From: Dolomedes plantarius
Lineage: Eukaryota > Arthropoda > Arachnida > Araneae > Dolomedidae
Direction: 5' to 3'
NCBI GenBank assembly: GCA_907164885.2
Contig: OU015501.1
Span: forward strand, 61,875,619 to 61,939,618
Length of the DNA: 64,000 bases
In this document: positions 13,288 through 23,456 of the stretch, piece after piece
How positions within the stretch are numbered: the stretch's first letter is position 1
Layout: every line of letters starts with the position of its first letter
The notes under the pieces: generated by a model
The model's database searches: none
The model's input: the letters and a program-made list of their open reading frames with translations, nothing else
Told to the model about the DNA's origin: nothing
Program-made: the position numbers and the translations under genes

Positions 13288-14313
13288 TACATACATATAT
13301 ATGGACACATACATACAGATACACATACAAAAGCGGTAAACAACGATAATCCTACGTTAATAACCCGCAGTAGTTTCGTTAGAAGAGACTACCTGAATTA
13401 ATTTTGTTTTGTACAATTTAACGAGAGCAATACAAGAATCTCTATATGCGATCTTTGTTGTATTTTTTAAAGTGTTATTCAAATAAAAATTACAAATCAA
13501 GTTAGAGATAAAGTATTTGAAATAAACTTTTGTGGAAGATACAAAACAGGAAAAATGTTTATTGATTTATCGATTACCTTGATTACCAAAAAATTTCTTA
13601 ATAATATCAAAAAGCACTAAAGCAATTTATTTTTAAGTACTATAAAAAAGGTTATAAAGTTCATTTAAGGTTTATTTAAAGTTTATAAGGTTTATTGTAA
13701 ACTTTATTTTTGGCACCAGTAATACTAAAAAATTACTTCTATATTTTTATTTTTAAAAAAACTTTCCGCATTAGACATCAATTTATATCTCATGTTTGAT
13801 AAATATCATTTAAGATTAGTTATGTCTAAAGATATCTTTTTTATTTATAGGAAAGACATTAAAGCCCCTAAGAAAATGATGAACAACACTTCGTTCCCTG
13901 TAACTTCCATGCTTATGATTTTTTTTCTCTAGAAAACCTCATTCTCAGCATATTTAAAAAATTAGATTCGTGATACTTCAACAGAAATAAACAAAGAACT
14001 CCGAATGTCTGAGCTGATTTTGTGAATAACGTACTTTTATCATGTATTTGGGGAGTTTTACAAAAGTGATATCAAAAAAGAAAAAACTCTTACCTCCCCT
14101 GAATCACATCGGCCCCAACAAGACATTGCAGTCACAAGATCCCAGCACTGCCTTCCATATTCATCAGTCTGCGTAGCCCGAAATGTAAATTCACGACGAT
14201 GGCACTCGATTGTAGCCTCTTGATTCACTATTACTTTTTTCGCGAGAATCCCAGTCACAAACAGCAACAGAATCTCAAGTATGTGATTTCCAAACATGGT
14301 GAATGAATACTGC
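12578..14313 (-). CDS. Gpb5: Glycoprotein hormone beta-5 (thyrostimulin beta subunit), two coding exons
   Basis: Coding exon 1 runs from the ATG at 14297 to 14094 (68 codons) and ends GAG|GTAAGAG, a consensus donor. Exon 2 runs 12871-12578 (97 codons plus TAA) after an acceptor ending TTTCAAAG. The phase-0 join gives 165 residues. Residues 1 to about 22 are a signal peptide. The secreted part has ten cysteines (32, 51, 60, 64, 84, 99, 118, 120, 123, 130) in the cystine-knot pattern, with the hallmark CWGRC at 60-64, then FPFKRPFHPVCVH and TCSCFLC. This matches insect GPB5, which pairs with GPA2 to activate an LGR1-type receptor. A pyrimidine-rich acceptor ending TTTCGTAG lies 16 bases before the ATG (exon edge 14313), so a noncoding exon upstream is likely. 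The acidic or proline tail after Cys130 is poorly conserved in the family. GPA2 was not found in the window. Confidence 0.93.
13245..13284. repeat. (TA)n microsatellite in the Gpb5 intron
   Basis: About 20 TA units, flanked by imperfect ATAC and ATGT words. It sits inside the 1.2-kb intron between the two Gpb5 coding exons. Confidence 0.9.
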
Positions 14314-14336
14314 CTACGAAAGAAAGCAATAAAACA

Positions 14337-14620
14337 TTTAAGAGATGAAAAGAAAAGACAAAACCTTTGTGCTCGAAGAATTAACAGGAAATCCAACTTA
14401 AATAAAGCACAAATAGCAGTAAGATGCAATTTTGCATACGGCCGTTTCGAAGCTTCGAAGGAGCTTCTTCATCAGTGCAAAGAACTTAGGGGCAGCTCAA
14501 AAAGCCGCTGCTTTTTGAGCTGCCACTAAGCTTTGGAAGCTCCTTCGCAGCTTCGAAACGGCCTTACTGCTATTTGTGCTTTATTTACGTTGGATTTCCT
14601 GTTTATTCGTTTAAGAGATG
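14337..14620 (-). mobile_element. Foldback hammerhead-bearing retroelement (Penelope-like or retrozyme-like) with 11-bp TSD
   Basis: TTTAAGAGATG occurs at 14337-14347 and again at 14610-14620. The 262-bp insert between has two arms in opposite orientation meeting at a perfect 15-bp palindrome (14491-14505 with 14510-14524, 4-base loop). The minus-strand arm is fuller and carries a hammerhead-like motif. The plus-strand arm has lost the CTGATGA core and the bases after the GGCC loop. The fuller arm is clearly related to the insertion at 53887-54178, including the GCACAAAGG and TCTTTTCTTTT end. The insertion lies 23 bp upstream of the Gpb5 coding-exon acceptor, in the presumed leader intron. 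Its pyrimidine-rich end reads towards that acceptor. Confidence 0.75.
14431..14481 (-). ncRNA. Type I hammerhead-ribozyme-like motif, copy 1
   Basis: On the minus strand, in order: TTTGCA (stem I, 14481-14476), CTGATGA (14475-14469), an extra A, GAAGCT with AGCTTC (stem II, perfect 6 bp, 7-base loop), GAAA (14448-14445), C-GGCC-G (minimal stem III), TA (cleavage after GUA), then TGCAAA (14436-14431), which pairs perfectly with the first strand. Very small helix III is typical of hammerheads in Penelope-like elements. The extra A before stem II is not canonical, so activity is uncertain. Confidence 0.75.
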
Positions 14621-15409
14621 TTTGTCATGGGTGAAAGGGAAGTCACGGTCGATGTCAAAATAATGGTCTTTGCCTGGCAAAACACAGCGTCTGGATGTTT
14701 GAATTCCGGGCCAAAAATTTTTTCGAAAACATATGGCAGCAAAAGACGTAATGCTATACGAATTCATTTTTTTAAAAATCTAGCTTTAAATTGACCAACT
14801 AGTTTGCTGATCAAAAGGGATATTATAAGAAATATTCTAGGTTGCTCACCTTGCATTCACTAAGGGAGGATAATTATGAAAGACTCTTCATTCAGTAATG
14901 AACTGTATTCATAATCACATCATATTGCCCATTGCAAAATTATTCATTGATAGATATCGTAAAGGCCACTATTTTCTCCCTCCAGTCAGTAAAATAATAT
15001 AAACGGGACCCTAAAAGTTAACAATCTGGGTCCAAAATTTCCTTTTATATGTTCTTAAAACGTACTATAGTGAATATTTGACATTTCGCCTTAAAACCAC
15101 AAGAACATTCAGTTTTATCGATATTTGAATCTCAGACTTAAAGAATCAATTTAACAATTTAACGTACAAGACTACCTATATCTTACTGAACTCTTGAATG
15201 TCCTTAAATTTCTTAATGTGTTTTTGACATTGAACAAGAGAACCCTTGTGACTTTTCCCGAAGCAAGACGTTTATTCTAAAATTTGAACCCAGTACCTGG
15301 AGATGAATCTCATGCACTTGATTCTTGCAAGACTAGAATAACATTTATTTAATTTCAACAACAATGCTTACATTTGTCTTCAACAAATTAAAAGGGATTG
15401 ATCACTTAC
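14621..15409. other. Unassigned; probable leader intron of Gpb5
   Basis: No coding frame or element is supported. If the candidate leader exon at 15410-15508 is right, this is the intron between it and the coding exon. Confidence 0.3.
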
Positions 15410-15545
15410 GTTATCAGTGAGTGAATTAGTCAAGCCAATTACGTTGCAAAATTGCTTTTTTTTCCAGAAATGCAGCCGGATAGAGAATTCTCTCAATGCG
15501 TAATTTAATAAGATCGCCTTCCTCCCCAAGCGGCTATTTTTATGT
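15410..15545 (-). other. Candidate promoter and noncoding first exon of Gpb5
   Basis: On the minus strand a consensus donor (AAC|GTAAGTG) ends a GC-richer segment at 15410. A TATA-like ATAAAAATA lies at 15543-15535, which would place transcription start near 15508 and an exon of about 100 bases. The strand and distance suit Gpb5, whose coding exon has an acceptor just before the ATG. It is inferred from splice and TATA words only. Confidence 0.35.
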
Positions 15546-17782
15546 CTCAAACGACGTACCCTCCCTATTCCCGTTTTAAAAGTGTCCCTTTGGGAGACCA
15601 AAAAAAAAACTGTTATAATGATATTGAAAGAAAAATGATATACAAACTGAAAATAACAAAAACGAGTGTTCTCATGTTGCCACTTAACCCCAAAAAGTAT
15701 CTATTTTTTATACATAGTGCTACATTATTACTTCCCACATCGTAGCTGTGAGATGTAAATTCAAACTCCCAAATCTCTAGAAACGATGGACCTCAAAGCT
15801 GTTAGCTTGCCGAATGCTTATTTTTTTCGCTTGCAATGAGTTTCACCTGACTTAAGCAATAGATAAAATATATCTTTTAAAACGTTTCCCTTCTTCGGGT
15901 ATCTTATGCGTTATCTACACGCACTGCTGTAAAATATACGGCAATTAATGCAAAAAATAACAATTTGTTTTATTTGTATATATCCATGTTTACATTCCTT
16001 TGAACAGCTTTACATTAATACATATTAAACAGAAATAAAATTAGGTTGTATTCAAATGTTGCGTAACTTTGATTCTTCTACAAAGCTGATCTAAGTAAAA
16101 ATTAACTCTTACCTGAACTATCCAAGTTTTTACAAAACTTTTTAACTTTTTACATACCTTTTTTAACTATAGATATAAATTTTATAAAAGTTTTTTAAGG
16201 GTTTTTTTCCTTGTTTGTAGCAATATACACAAAAACTAAAAATTTATGTTTTTTGTGAAGTGATTTACAAAATTAAGGCATGTATTTCGTCAATGGTATG
16301 TTAAAAATTAGGTTAAAGAATGATTTAAGCAGAGTATGAAATAAATGTGCGTGCATTATTAATATTCCTACCTTATGATAGTTATATCAAAGTTACATAA
16401 TGTAAACAGAAGCATTTCAAATGGTTAAAAATTATAGATATTACCTGGTTATTAATGTTTATTCATTTTTGCATTCAAATATTTTGACTTCTCAACTAAC
16501 CAGAGTTGTATATAAGTTCCTTTGTTCAAAAATACAATATCGCAATTTTAATTTGTGTACACCCGGATGAATTATACATTTCCCTCTCTCTGGCGCAATC
16601 AAAATGCTAATGCACGATTCAAATAGCCTCCATTCGGATTTCTCATAACTAAACACCCACGCAAAGACACTCAGCCTGCATTTATTTCTAAAATAAAGAA
16701 ACAAAGTTTTCAGAAGTGAAAAGCAGAGATTTCTTAAGAATAAAAGAAAAGAACTCTTTTCAAAAGGGTTTTAAAAGCGATTATTTTTACTTCTTTTTAA
16801 AGCTTATTATATGATTTTATATTTTAAAATGAAGAAACAATCAAAGCATTTTTTTATAATTTTATAAAGTATGTTATAATTTAATAATCTATTGAGATTT
16901 TTCTTACTAAGTTGAGTTGACGTTCTGAAGCATAACATCTATGGCAGTTTCAGTTTTCTATTAAACAGCATAAAAATTGATTAAATATTCATAAGCAAAA
17001 CAAATAATGTCCTGTGATTAAAATCTTTAGAGCGCTATTTTCAACAATAACATTTTAAAAAGAAATCTTCAGGAGGACTTTTTCAAACACTTATCTACTT
17101 AATCCAGGCGATATTTATTTAATCCCTCCCTCAGTATTGAAATGCATTTAAAGTACTTTAGAATTAAGGCAGAAATAAAACTAGAATAATTAATATTATT
17201 AGAATAGATGTAAGGTTGCGATATGAGAAAATAAATAAATAAATTATAGAAAAGTATTTCTATAACAAGGGTTAATTTTTTAGTCATGAAAAATGGACTA
17301 ATTAATTTAATTTATAATAATAAGCTTATATTTTAAGGAATACAGTCCTCCCTAATGAAGCCCTCCTCTTATATTTCAAAAATACTATTAATTGGTAAGA
17401 CCATGACACAGATTCTATTTATAAAAATTAACAGCGTATGAAACATCATTAAATGCATTAGTTCAGATTTTTACTCTTTCGTAAACAGAGAGGTTGCTTC
17501 TGATAGTACATGTTTAATTATTTATAAAAAAATATTCAAACGTAAAAACTTCTCAGGGGGATTCCATTTAAATATTAAGAGTGAAATATTTAAATATTTT
17601 CATGTATGAAAAATACTATATACTTTACAATAATAACCATACCTATATTAATTTCTTATTGAGGTTTTCTCTGAATCCTTCAACTCACTCTTCGTGGACT
17701 TTGAAGATAGAGATTAAAATATGTTACCTTATTTTGAAATTTTATTTTTAGCGTAAACTTTTGAATCTTAAAGGCATGGATG
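15546..17782. other. Unassigned DNA with one exon-like island
   Basis: Mostly AT-rich with no supported gene. At about 16502-16691 on the minus strand a less AT-biased segment lies between an acceptor-like TTTATTTTAG and a donor-like CTG|GTTAGT, and keeps one frame open. I do not recognise the peptide. It could be a further Gpb5 leader exon or chance. Confidence 0.25.
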
Positions 17783-17990
17783 TCAGTTGCGTAAATTTTT
17801 CGGGTTTGTCCGCAGCGCTTTAGGAAAGAGGGTCATCACTTGGAAACGACTTGCACCAATGCCACCCTTCCCCTTACTGCTTTGGAAGCATGTGTGTGGA
17901 TCTGACCTCCCCCCTCCTCGCTCACTCCCACGACGTCGCAGTACAGAACGAATTATCATAAAACGTGGCGAAAAGTGAGAAACAACTCCT
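17783..17990. other. GC-rich, CpG-bearing island
   Basis: A 200-bp island that is far more GC-rich than its surroundings, with several CpGs including a GACGTC. Both strands have short open frames, as expected from composition. It could be a promoter or enhancer upstream of Gpb5, about 3.5 kb from the coding start. I see no protein match. Confidence 0.3.
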
Positions 17991-18549
17991 AACATGATAT
18001 TATCGAACTTCTTTCAGCAGAAAATTTTCATTCTTTCTTTACGCATTACTTTTACTTTCCGTTTATATTTTATGCGAATGGATGCATTTACGCTGTAATG
18101 CATTTATATGGTATTAACAGTGGTGATTCTGGTGATATTTACATGAGCTATAAATTATAATTTTGAGTTCACTATTTAGTTGAATTATTTCTAAAACTGT
18201 GTTTTTTTCTTTTAAAGGAAACTTTAAAAATATAGGCACCTAATTGATATCCAAAATATTTAAAGAGCAACCTTGTAACTATGTCTACTGGTACAAAAGA
18301 CTAAACGCCGGATACTTAACCACGGGGTGATAAGATACTTTTTCAGTCTTTCAATTCCTTTCCGCAAATAGTACCTCCTTTCATTCTGAGGCAAAAGAGT
18401 CAGGATATTGGCTAGGGCAGATTTTTTTCTGGTTTTTCATTCACCTATTTCCTGTCTTTTTAAATATTCTCATTTTTTTATCCAGGGTGAATATTTGTCG
18501 AGTGTTTCTTAACGAACGTATGGCATCACTGAGACGTTCAGCTGCCAAA
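17991..18549. other. Gene-free AT-rich DNA
   Basis: No supported feature before the SINE relic. Confidence 0.45.
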
Positions 18550-18605
18550 ACTGAGGATCGAACCGGGATTTCTTAACCTCGAGCCGGCCTTCTACACTTT
18601 ATATA
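18550..18605 (-). repeat. tRNA-like SINE relic (copy B)
   Basis: On the minus strand CGGTTCGATCCTC (18553-18563 region) is a good B-box. It is preceded by GGCTCGAGGTTAAG, in the same layout as copy A. Its presumed body (about 18480-18550) shares words such as ACGTTCGT with copy C. Confidence 0.45.
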
Positions 18606-19059
18606 TCCTGGCGAGCGGTGCAACATACTTTCATATTTTAATTTCATTTTTCAGATGTTAATTATTATTTAAAGTTCAAGAAAACATCACCGTAATCACC
18701 ACTGTTCATACATTCTTAATGTGTTACAAAAACTTAAAAATACTAAATTTTTAATTCTGTGTAAAAATATATCCTGAAATTTTAGGTAATGCGTAACCAA
18801 AGATTAAAGCTTTTCTTAAGAAAGGAGATCTATAATATCAGGTTTGAAGTTGTTTCTCAAGTCTCTTCCCTTCTGATTATTAACGTATTCACTCTTTCTT
18901 TTTGAGACCAATGGCATAAGAGGTTGGTCTCGACATTTTTTTAAAATTCAGATACTTTTATTTTCCATGTTGTTATTTATCTAACCAAAAATTTCTGCTA
19001 TATGTTTTGACGAACGGTTAATTGCCTGAACAGAGGTCGAGTGTCAGTGTTAAAATCAC

Positions 19060-19115
19060 CCACTGGAACCAAGAAGGAACCAGGGTATCCTAACATCGAA
19101 GTCGGTGTTCTACAA
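19060..19115 (-). repeat. tRNA-like SINE relic (copy C)
   Basis: On the minus strand GTAGAACACCGACTTCGATG and the following GTTAGGATACC match the layout of copies A and B, with the B-box partly decayed (GGTTCC). Presumed body 18960-19060. Confidence 0.4.
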
Positions 19116-20350
19116 ACTAACCTTTCTCGTGGGGAACTCGTTCATTTTCTAATTTCCTTTCTAAAGTTATTATGCCTTGAAACCTAAAAATATGTATCAT
19201 AAACAATCTTAGGGATAGCAAGAGAAATGTCCTGAGGCTAAGTCGGCGTAATTGCTTATTATTATATACTTGAAAGAATTAAATCTCCAATATACCTTTC
19301 ACATTTTATTTATCTACCTTCCATCATTTCAACAAAATTCGGCGTACTATAATCTTTAAGCAATAACGAGTTGTATATGACAGGGAACGTGATATCGACA
19401 ATTCTTACGACTTTTAATTTATTAATCGACATATTCGTGAGTTTGCCTCCAGCTTTGCAATCTTCTGAAATGCTTAAATTATTAAAGTTCATAAAATATT
19501 GTACTGCACAGTATGTAACACGCCATGTTTAATAACTCTACTACTATCTAAATACTGTACTTATATTGCATCACATCCAATAGTGCCCCTTATTGACTGT
19601 ATTTCTGTCGGTCTTTCGGTCCGAGAACGCCCCTGCCCTCCATCTCTCTTTTTTCAGCTGATGATTTCAATCTAATCGCTTTTCTTGCATGAATATATAT
19701 CTTCTAGATTATTTGTTTCTTCTTAATCTTGCCACAATTCTGCCTACTTTATATGATAATTAAATTTAAGATTTCATTGATACATAACAAATTTAAATCT
19801 TTTTTAAAACGGAGGAAAACATATTTGTCATCTTTAAAAAATTTCTTGACCGCAACGCAAACAGATGAAAATGTAATCAATATTGACTTTCTTCATTAAA
19901 ATAAATTTGTAATTTTGTTATTTTTCATGCTAATAATGTTTTTAATTTCTCTCTTATTATGATAATTCTCTAGAGGGGAACTTTAACCTTTATTCGCCAT
20001 TCTGCAGAGAAAAATTTCATCTTAATCTTTATAACGTAACCAAATGGACGTCTATAAAAAAATAACAACTTTGTGTACGTGGTTTTGAAAATAAATGTAG
20101 CTGATTTTAATTTTCAGTCAATATTTGTTTGTTTGTTTATTAATATTAAAAAAATGGCTTTAATGAAAAAGTGGAAAGTCATGCATTGGAAGATTAAGGC
20201 AAAAATAAAGCAAACCCAGGTAACATTTATATACAGAACCGTATTTTCATACCACCTGTAAACATAACAGAATATAGATTTTGAATAAAACAAAAATATC
20301 AACAGAATTAAAATAAAGATTAAATTATGTTTTCCGTGAATCTTGCTACC
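19116..20350. other. Gene-free AT-rich DNA
   Basis: I see nothing supported here. Confidence 0.45.
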
Positions 20351-20460
20351 TCTCACACTGCTTTCTTCTTGGATTTTCGGTTCCTGATTTGTATCAAAGA
20401 TTTCAATGATTCTCGCTTTTGTAAATTGTTCATCGTGACAATCATACAAATGCTCCTCGA
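20351..20460 (-). other. Exon-like fragment, unrecognised
   Basis: On the minus strand a frame reads LIDPHQVEEHLYDCHDEQ and on to EIFDTNQEPKIQEE. Codon use is more protein-like than the surroundings, and it ends near a possible donor AGAG|GTAGCAAG. Upstream a different frame looks coding-like (LLNKSPSTKKDGDN), as if a frameshift had occurred. It may be an exon or a decayed transposon gene. I do not recognise it. Confidence 0.2.
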
Positions 20461-20625
20461 CCTGATGAGGATCTATTAACTACATCGAAACAATTGTCAC
20501 CGTCCTTTTTAGTTGAAGGTGATTTATTAAGAAGCCGTCTTACAGAAAACAGTAAAACTGTTTTACTGTATTACACTTGTGCTGAAATAACCAAAGGTAC
20601 CTAACCTCCATCATCAAACAAAATA

Positions 20626-22119
20626 CACTGGTTATCAAAAATTAAGAAAAAGTCACAAAAATAGCGATTACTCAAAAAGGTTACCCGTAGAATTTAATGA
20701 AACTTATACACATTATACAACACATAGGTAAGTGTAAAATAGCATAAAAAGAAATCGCCGGACAATTATGGTGTTATAGAAACTAGCATATGTATACAAT
20801 GGACAAATCGGATGTGTCAGTTTGGTATAGGTAAAGTACCTTTAATATGGCGTATGATCCCCCCGAGAAGCAATACAGCACATACAGCGATGTGTGATGC
20901 TGTCAATTACGCGGTCTATGAGTTCGGTAGGAAATGAGAGCCATTGCTCTTGCAAAGCAGTTGAAAGCGTGGCTAGGGTCCTAGGAGGAGGATTGAGAGC
21001 AGCTATACGTCGTCCTAAAGCGTCCCAAACATGCTCGATAGGATTCAGGTCTGGTGATCAAGTTGGCCACTCCATGCTCTGAATTGTTTCCTTTCAAGAT
21101 AAGCATCCACGATGCGACCCTGTGCGGTCTCGCGTTATCGTCCAGTAGCACGAAAGCATCACCTATTTCCCCGGCATAAGGGTGCACATAAGCATCAAGG
21201 ATGTCATCTCTATAGGTGTGGGCATTCACATTTCTAAGGGGAAAGACATGGAGGTCTGTGCCTCCAACCAAATAGATACCGCCCCAAACACAGACACTGC
21301 CTGATCCGTATGCATCTCTTTCACGGATGTGTGATGGATGAAAACGAGTCCCAGATTCTCTCCAAATCAAAATACGCCTACTATCGTTTTGAAGGCTAAA
21401 CCTGGACTCATCCGTTAAGAGAACAGCCCTCCATTGATCACGTGTCCAGTGGACATGTTGACGTGCCTAGTGCAAACGTTCCCGCCTATGGCGTGATGGG
21501 AGCGGAACGCAAATGGCTGGTCGCCTCACAAAAAGACCACCTTCGTGAAGCCTTCTACGCACGGTTGGCGTTGATACCAACCTTCTGGAGCTTGCAGCGA
21601 GGGAGGATCTGAGTTCACACGGAATTGCGGTTCTATTCCTTCGTGCACATAATGGCAAATATTGGTCATCGGCACTCGTCGTAGCGTATGACCGTCCTTG
21701 GCTGAACCTCTTGGATTCCGAATCCGTGGTTAGAAATTGTTACCAAAGTCTATGAACCACAGACGGACTCACATTTAGCCATCTGGCCACAACTGTCTGG
21801 CTTTGTCCTGCCTGTAGTCTCCCAATAGCTCGCCATCGCAGTACTTCGGTCAAATGATGCCTGGAGGTCATTGTTACAATTTGGCTATGCCAGATGTCTA
21901 ATCTCAGCCTCGAAGCGACAATTGCCGCCTTGCTCTGAGACATGCACTTTTGTGCTCTTCACTAATGACGTATTCCGACTGCAGCGCCACTATTTTTCAT
22001 AATGTAGTATTGTTCAGCGCCTTTTACTTAGCAACTTATTCAAATTTTAAACAGATTGACCTAGTTTTGGACGTGTTATCCCTCCTTTTTGATTTTTCCT
22101 TAATTTTTGATAACTAGTG
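20626..22119 (-). mobile_element. Tc1-like DNA transposon, defective
   Basis: Terminal inverted repeats begin CACTGGTTATCAAAAATTAA on the left and CACTAGTTATCAAAAATTAA on the right. TA dinucleotides flank them at 20624-20625 and 22120-22121, the standard Tc1/mariner target. Length is 1494 bp. The transposase inside is on the minus strand and broken. Confidence 0.9.
20817..21943 (-). pseudogene. Tc1-like transposase, frameshifted
   Basis: The gene would cut and paste its own element. Three open pieces in different frames cover the HTH region (21943-21740, with LTEVLRWRAIGRLQAGQSQ), the middle (21658-21467) and the catalytic core (from about 21440). The core shows LTDESRFSLQ with the first Asp and LLDDNARPH with the second. 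The third motif, SPDLNPIEH, is present only in a shifted frame near 21060-21030, where a TGA also precedes it. The C-terminal tail ends at 20817. All catalytic residues can be found, but not in one frame, so the copy is dead. Confidence 0.88.
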
Positions 22120-22121
22120 TA

Positions 22122-22922
22122 GTATTCTACATACACATCACCTAAATAGTTAACTATAGCTGCAACAGTTCATAATATTTTTCAACAGACAGTCATTATT
22201 TCTATTCATCAGAGTCTTACTTCGCATCACAGAAGATTTGGAAAATCAAAAGCATAATAACTATAAAAACTACAATGGTTTTTTATACCGATACCGAATA
22301 AATCCCAACAAAAAATCAGTCACGTCTTTTTCTCTGGAAAATGACTGCCAAAATCCCGATAAGGGGGAAAAATGCGAAAATGTTTACAAATATATGATCC
22401 TTGTGATTAATTCATTAAATCTTTATCTAGAGAATTGAAATGAATACTCTTGCACCCTCTAAGACCTTTTTTTTTTACCCCTTAATAGGTCAGGTGTCAA
22501 GTTACAACTGGCTGGAGATCTTCTGAGCCAGTTTTTCCAGTAAGATTTGGTCGACCTACAGACATAAGACCGAAAGGAGACTAGAAACTTATGTATTTCC
22601 ATCATTTGATGTGTCCCCACCTCCTTCTGTGTTCCACCAATTCTTCGCTGAAGACATACAGACACTTGCTCTAGTCTTAGCGTTTTACAACAGAACTGGA
22701 TCGCGTGCATAGATTGTTTTCTGGTGTAACGTTTAACATTTTTCAATCTAAATGTTGATTGTGAGTGCTACTGATATCTTTCGTTACACGAGAACTCATC
22801 AGGCCATGACCTACAGTTTAAACTCTTCCAAATGGCTGCAAACATCCATGCCAAGTTTAGAGCTCACAGTTTCTCATTTCAAATGCCAGCTCCCTAAGCA
22901 TTCAACCATCGTCTGGCTAAGT
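22122..22922. other. Unassigned DNA between Tc1 and SINE
   Basis: No gene is supported. The part from 22460 on is less AT-rich and open on the minus strand for 95 codons (22746-22459), without a protein match. It may be an old element into which the SINE inserted. Confidence 0.3.
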
Positions 22923-22933
22923 TTGAAAATACA

Positions 22934-23222
22934 CTAACTAACTAGCCAATGGCACAACAGTCCATTGGGGACCAAGGCCTGTGATGCCCATCTCTGATTT
23001 CTTGGCCGTGCGCTTCTTGTGCCATACAGCATATGTCTTGGGCTGGTGGCCAGCCTGCCGCGTTACCCCCAGAGTTAGTTCCCAAGCATGCTAGGTCCTC
23101 ATTTTATCGATCCACTCAAGGGATGAAAGGCTGAGTCGACCTTGCCAAGTCGCAGGGTCGAACCCTGGACCTGCGGTGTGGCAGCTTGAAGCTTGAACCA
23201 CTACGCCACTGGGCGTCAAATG
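22934..23222 (-). mobile_element. tRNA-derived SINE with 11-bp target duplication
   Basis: Read on the minus strand it starts near 23220 with a tRNA-like head. The A-box is TAGTGGTTCAAGCT (23204-23191) and the B-box GGGTTCGACCC (23165-23155). A body of about 190 bp follows, then a short AGTT-repeat tail at 22942-22934. TTGAAAATACA lies on both sides (22923-22933 and 23223-23233). Such elements are transcribed by RNA polymerase III and copied by the machinery of a partner LINE. The perfect target duplication indicates a fairly recent insertion. Confidence 0.88.
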
Positions 23223-23456
23223 TTGAAAATACAGTGACGAGCTTAAAATGTGAAGACTTCTTTGGAAATATTAAGAGAATTGAAGATTGATATCTCATAC
23301 TCATTCAAGATAACATCGAATTTTTGGAATAACCTACAAAAAGACATGTAGTTTATGATGATGCTCAAAAAATGATTTAAAAACGTCTCAGCAACGAAAT
23401 TATGCAAGTTTGTGGAAACTTCCTTTTGAATTCAAGGAATTTATTATGCATAAATA

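Noticed and set aside
14058..14429. Single 123-codon minus-strand gene starting at 14429
   Set aside because: Its first part is the inserted retroelement and its end reads into the intron. The ATG at 14297 and donor after 14094 give the Gpb5 exon.
22755..22800. Minus-strand CUGAUGA...GAAA arrangement with a 3-bp possible stem II, hammerhead-like
   Set aside because: No stem I complement and no NUH cleavage triplet at the right place. The core words could occur by chance.
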